From: Oscillospiraceae bacterium
GTDB lineage: Bacteria > Bacillota > Clostridia > Oscillospirales > Ruminococcaceae
Assembly (NCBI GenBank): GCA_019424695.1
Contig: JAHYZA010000004.1
Location: 1-64,000, forward strand
Length of the DNA stretch: 64,000 nt
Direction: 5' to 3'
Shown: piece after piece, positions 61,628-64,000 of the stretch
Layout of the letters: each line of letters opens with the position of its first letter
Position numbering within the stretch: position 1 is the first letter of the stretch
The notes under the pieces: model-generated
The model's input: only the letters and a program-made list of their open reading frames with translations
Told to the model about the DNA's origin: nothing
Database searches by the model: none
Translations under genes and position numbers: made by a program

Positions 61628-61705
61628 ATGCTGAGCTGTTCGATCAGCTTCAAAATGTACGGTGGGGTGTTCTTTCCTGGCACCGCACAGGGTATCGTTT
61701 TTTGA
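61628..61705 (+). CDS. pyr leader peptide, 25 residues
   Basis: ATG at 61628 has GGGGAGAGG about nine bases upstream and opens a 25-codon frame that ends in GTT TTT TGA at 61697-61705. The stop codon sits at the first base of the following terminator stem and the last codons lie in a U-rich run. That spacing is the hallmark of translation-coupled pyrimidine attenuation (pyrBI of E. coli). Confidence 0.6.
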   Translation: MLSCSISFKMYGGVFFPGTAQGIVF

Positions 61706-61736
61706 CTTTTCCCTTTTTGGGGAAAAGTTTTTTTTT
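61705..61736 (+). terminator. pyr attenuator
   Basis: ACTTTTCCC (61705-61713) pairs with GGGAAAAGT (61720-61728) around a six-base loop, followed by eight more T's. A ribosome at the leader stop would cover the left arm. It lies 56 bases upstream of pyrC. Confidence 0.82.
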
Positions 61737-61792
61737 GCCTGCGTGCCGGAAGGGCCTGCAGGCCACACAAAGAAAAAACAGGAGGTCTTGCC

Positions 61793-62983
61793 ATGCTGAT
61801 CCGCAACGCGAAGGATTTTGACGGAAAACCCGTGGAACTCTGGCTGCGCGACGGCAAAATCGCCGCCGTAGGTCTGGGGCTGCTGGTCCCGGAAGGGGAG
61901 GAAGTGCTCGATGCCAAGGGCCGCACGGTGCTGCCTGCGTTCATCGACACCCACTGCCACTGGCGTACACCGGGCTTTGAATATAAGGAAGATATCGCCA
62001 CCGGTTCCGCTGCCGCGGCCGCGGGCGGCTATACCTTTGTCAATCTGATGCCCAACACCAAGCCGGTCTGTTCTTCGGCGGAGATCGCCCACGCGGTGGA
62101 GGCGGAAGCCCGCCGCATTGGCCTGTGTGACGCCAACCAGACGGTCTCCATCACCAAGGACTTCGACGGCAAGACCATTGACCACCTGGCCACCCTGCCC
62201 GAGGACATCAAGTTCATTACCGAGGATGGCCACGGTGTTATGAACAACGCGGTCATGGCCCGGGTCTTTGCCCTGGCGACCGAGCGCGGTCTGACCGTTA
62301 TGTCCCATGCAGAGGACAGCGACATCAGCCCCTGGGATTACCGTCTGGCCGAGAACATCGAAACGGTGCGCAACTGCCACCTGGCCGAATACTACGGCAC
62401 CCGGCTGCATATGTGCCATGTCTCCACCAAGGAGGCCGTGGACGCTATCCGCATGAGCCGGATGCGCGGGGCCCGGGTGAGCTGTGAGGTAACGCCCCAT
62501 CACCTGTGGTTTGATGACAGCCATCTGCAGTATAAAGTCAATCCGCCCATTCGCAAGGCCGACGATGTCACCGCCCTGATCGAAGCCATCAAGGACGGCA
62601 CCGTGACCTGCATCGGCACCGACCACGCGCCCCACACCGCCGAAGAAAAGGAAAAGGGCGCCGCCGGTATGGTGGGGCTGGAGACAGCTTTCGGCGTCTG
62701 CTACACCAAACTCTGCCGGGAACAGTGCCTGCCACTGGAACTGCTCAGCTTCCTGATGAGCGCCGGTCCGGCCGCTGTGATGGGGCTGGCCGACCACAAA
62801 GGACTGCTGACCCCCGGCTACGACGCCGACGTGGTCCTGGTGGATATCGACCACATGTATCAGGTCAGCGCCGACGAACTGCACAGCAAGAGCAAGAACT
62901 GCCCCTACGACGGTGCCTATCTGTTCGGCAAAGTCGTTACGACCATCAAGGGCGGCAAGGTCACTTTTCAGATTGAGGAATAA
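61793..62983 (+). CDS. pyrC: dihydroorotase
   Basis: A 396-residue dihydroorotase of the PyrC type that closes carbamoyl aspartate to dihydroorotate. The metal histidines are in THCHWR, others in SHAED, CHVS and the active TDHAPH. Start after CAGGAGG. First of the pyrC-pyrF-pyrK operon. The bridging carboxylated lysine candidate is in ITKDF. Confidence 0.94.
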   Translation: MLIRNAKDFDGKPVELWLRDGKIAAVGLGLLVPEGEEVLDAKGRTVLPAFIDTHCHWRTPGFEYKEDIATGSAAAAAGGYTFVNLMPNTKPVCSSAEIAHAVEAEARRIGLCDANQTVSITKDFDGKTIDHLATLPEDIKFITEDGHGVMNNAVMARVFALATERGLTVMSHAEDSDISPWDYRLAENIETVRNCHLAEYYGTRLHMCHVSTKEAVDAIRMSRMRGARVSCEVTPHHLWFDDSHLQYKVNPPIRKADDVTALIEAIKDGTVTCIGTDHAPHTAEEKEKGAAGMVGLETAFGVCYTKLCREQCLPLELLSFLMSAGPAAVMGLADHKGLLTPGYDADVVLVDIDHMYQVSADELHSKSKNCPYDGAYLFGKVVTTIKGGKVTFQIEE

Positions 62984-63001
62984 GAGAACGGGGGAATCAT
63001 C

Positions 63002-63862
63002 ATGACCAACATGGATAAACTGTACGAGAGCGTAGCCGCCAACGGTCCGGTCTGCGTCGGCCTGGACACCGAGATCAGCTACCTGCCCTCCACCGATACG
63101 GCCAAGACGGCAGGGGAGAACGTGGTGGATTTCAACCGCGCCCTGATTGAAGCCACCAAGGGCGTGGCAGGCTGCTACAAGGTGCAGATCGCTTACTATG
63201 AGTCCCTGGGTATGGATGGTATGCGTGCCTACGCCGAAACGCTGAAGATGGCTCGCGCCACCGGCCTGCCGGTCATCGCTGACATCAAGCGCGGCGACAT
63301 TGCCAAGACTGCCGAAATGTACGCCAAGGCGCACTTTACCGGTGACTTTGAGGCCGACATCATCACGCTGGCCCCCTACATGGGTCTGGATTCCATCAGC
63401 CCGTACCTGCCGTACTGCAAGGAGCAGGGCAAGGGCGTGTTCGTGCTCTGCCGCACCTCCAACCCCGGCGCCAAGGATTTTGAGTACCAGAAACTGGCCG
63501 ACGGCCGCCACATCTACGACCTGGTGGGCGACAGCCTGACCGAACTGGGCAAGGACTACATGGGCGAGCACGGCTACTCCAGCATCGGCCTGGTCATCGG
63601 CGGCACCCACACCGAGGAAGCTACCGCCATCCGTGCCGCCTACAAAAATACCTTCTTCCTGATCCCGGGCTACGGTGCCCAGGGCGGCAAGGCGGCGGAC
63701 ATTGCCCAGTACCTGACCAAGGGCAACGGCGGTGTGGTGAACTCCAGCCGCGGCATCCTGCTGGCCTACAAGAAGCAGCCCGGTGTTGCCTTTGACGAAG
63801 CGGCCTACAACGAATGTGTGCGTATGCGGGAGGATATTCAGGGTGAATGCAATAAGCTGTAA
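63002..63862 (+). CDS. pyrF: orotidine 5'-phosphate decarboxylase
   Basis: A 286-residue PyrF of the longer (type 2) subfamily that converts OMP to UMP. The catalytic DxKxxD is in ADIKRGDIAKT. C-terminal phosphate-site residues lie in IPGYGAQGG and NSSRG. Start 63002, after a GAACGGGGG-like site. The end overlaps pyrK by 20 bases. Confidence 0.95.
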   Translation: MTNMDKLYESVAANGPVCVGLDTEISYLPSTDTAKTAGENVVDFNRALIEATKGVAGCYKVQIAYYESLGMDGMRAYAETLKMARATGLPVIADIKRGDIAKTAEMYAKAHFTGDFEADIITLAPYMGLDSISPYLPYCKEQGKGVFVLCRTSNPGAKDFEYQKLADGRHIYDLVGDSLTELGKDYMGEHGYSSIGLVIGGTHTEEATAIRAAYKNTFFLIPGYGAQGGKAADIAQYLTKGNGGVVNSSRGILLAYKKQPGVAFDEAAYNECVRMREDIQGECNKL

Positions 63863-64000
63863 GCTCCAGGTCCTGGCGCAGGAAACCCTCGCACCGGACA
63901 TCCGCCGTCTGGTGGTGCAGTGGCAGGACCCTCGCCACGAACCCCATGCCGGTCAATTCTATATGCTGCGCGCCTGGGCGCCGGACGCTACGCCGATTTT
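63843..64000 (+). CDS. pyrK: dihydroorotate dehydrogenase electron-transfer subunit, 3' truncated by window edge
   Basis: A GTG at 63843 after GGGAGGAT opens a frame that translates to a typical PyrK N-terminus ending HAGQFYMLRAW, the FAD-binding entry of the ferredoxin reductase-like fold. The remainder lies beyond the window. PyrK feeds electrons from PyrD to NAD. Confidence 0.82.
   Translation, partial: MNAISCKLQVLAQETLAPDIRRLVVQWQDPRHEPHAGQFYMLRAWAPDATPI

Noticed and set aside
61594..61792. PyrR-binding loop in the pyr leader
   Set aside because: I could not find the conserved purine-rich binding-loop sequence; the leader instead holds a small frame and one terminator.
1..64000. Mobile elements, CRISPR arrays, tRNA or rRNA genes
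   Set aside because: Reading both strands I saw no transposase, integrase, repeat-spacer array or tRNA-like cloverleaf.

Overview
The window reads as chromosomal DNA of a GC-rich, anaerobic, gut-type Firmicute, most like the Oscillospiraceae/Ruminococcaceae (Faecalibacterium, Subdoligranulum, Gemmiger). This is an inference from several things seen here: pyruvate,phosphate dikinase, an oxygen-independent sulfatase maturase, glmU-pth-mfd gene order as in Bacillus, CUT1 sugar ABC genes without their own ATPase, strong purine-rich Shine-Dalgarno sequences, and near-consensus sigma-A promoters with 17-bp spacers. I see no rRNA, tRNA, CRISPR array, insertion sequence or phage gene.

Layout. 1-5.9 kb: nucleotidyltransferase and zinc-ribbon membrane protein, prfB, a CtpE-like P-type ATPase. 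5.9-12.0 kb: DUF1275 protein, an LRR / VWA-metallopeptidase-like / MoxR operon, and a divergent MATE pump. 12.0-26.1 kb: glnS, fucO, a ttcA-alr-lepA operon with overlapping genes, a ClC channel, an ATP-grasp plus GT2 pair, mfd. 26.1-31.5 kb: SH3 protein, pth, a small protein, a GlmU reduced to its acetyltransferase half, and ppdK. 31.6-43.7 kb: a catabolic island for an apparently sulfated sugar, made of a membrane AraC-type regulator, two CUT1 permeases, a binding lipoprotein, a cytoplasmic sulfatase, an unassigned 620-aa carbohydrate-active protein, a zinc-ribbon protein, a pair of short chromate-transporter-family proteins, and the radical-SAM maturase that would activate the sulfatase. 43.7-50.8 kb: PadR with a double flavodoxin, then AraC regulator plus rhaB, an AraA/FucI-type isomerase and rhaD. 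50.9-56.6 kb: esterase, DUF2200, a TetR-controlled pair of small proteins, and an ung-def-SDR-flavodoxin-phosphoesterase run. 56.6-64 kb: lipoprotein, YitT protein, ABC exporter, cysE, and a pyrC-pyrF-pyrK operon cut by the window edge.

How they work together. The 32-44 kb island suggests import of a sulfated oligosaccharide, desulfation inside the cell by a sulfatase matured by anSME, and disposal of sulfate, perhaps through the ChrA-type pair. The rhamnose genes would yield DHAP and L-lactaldehyde, and the separately encoded FucO could reduce the latter to 1,2-propanediol. The pyr operon begins with a leader peptide whose stop codon abuts a U-tailed terminator, an arrangement like enterobacterial pyrBI attenuation. 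Divergent gene pairs here repeatedly use overlapping or shared promoter elements.
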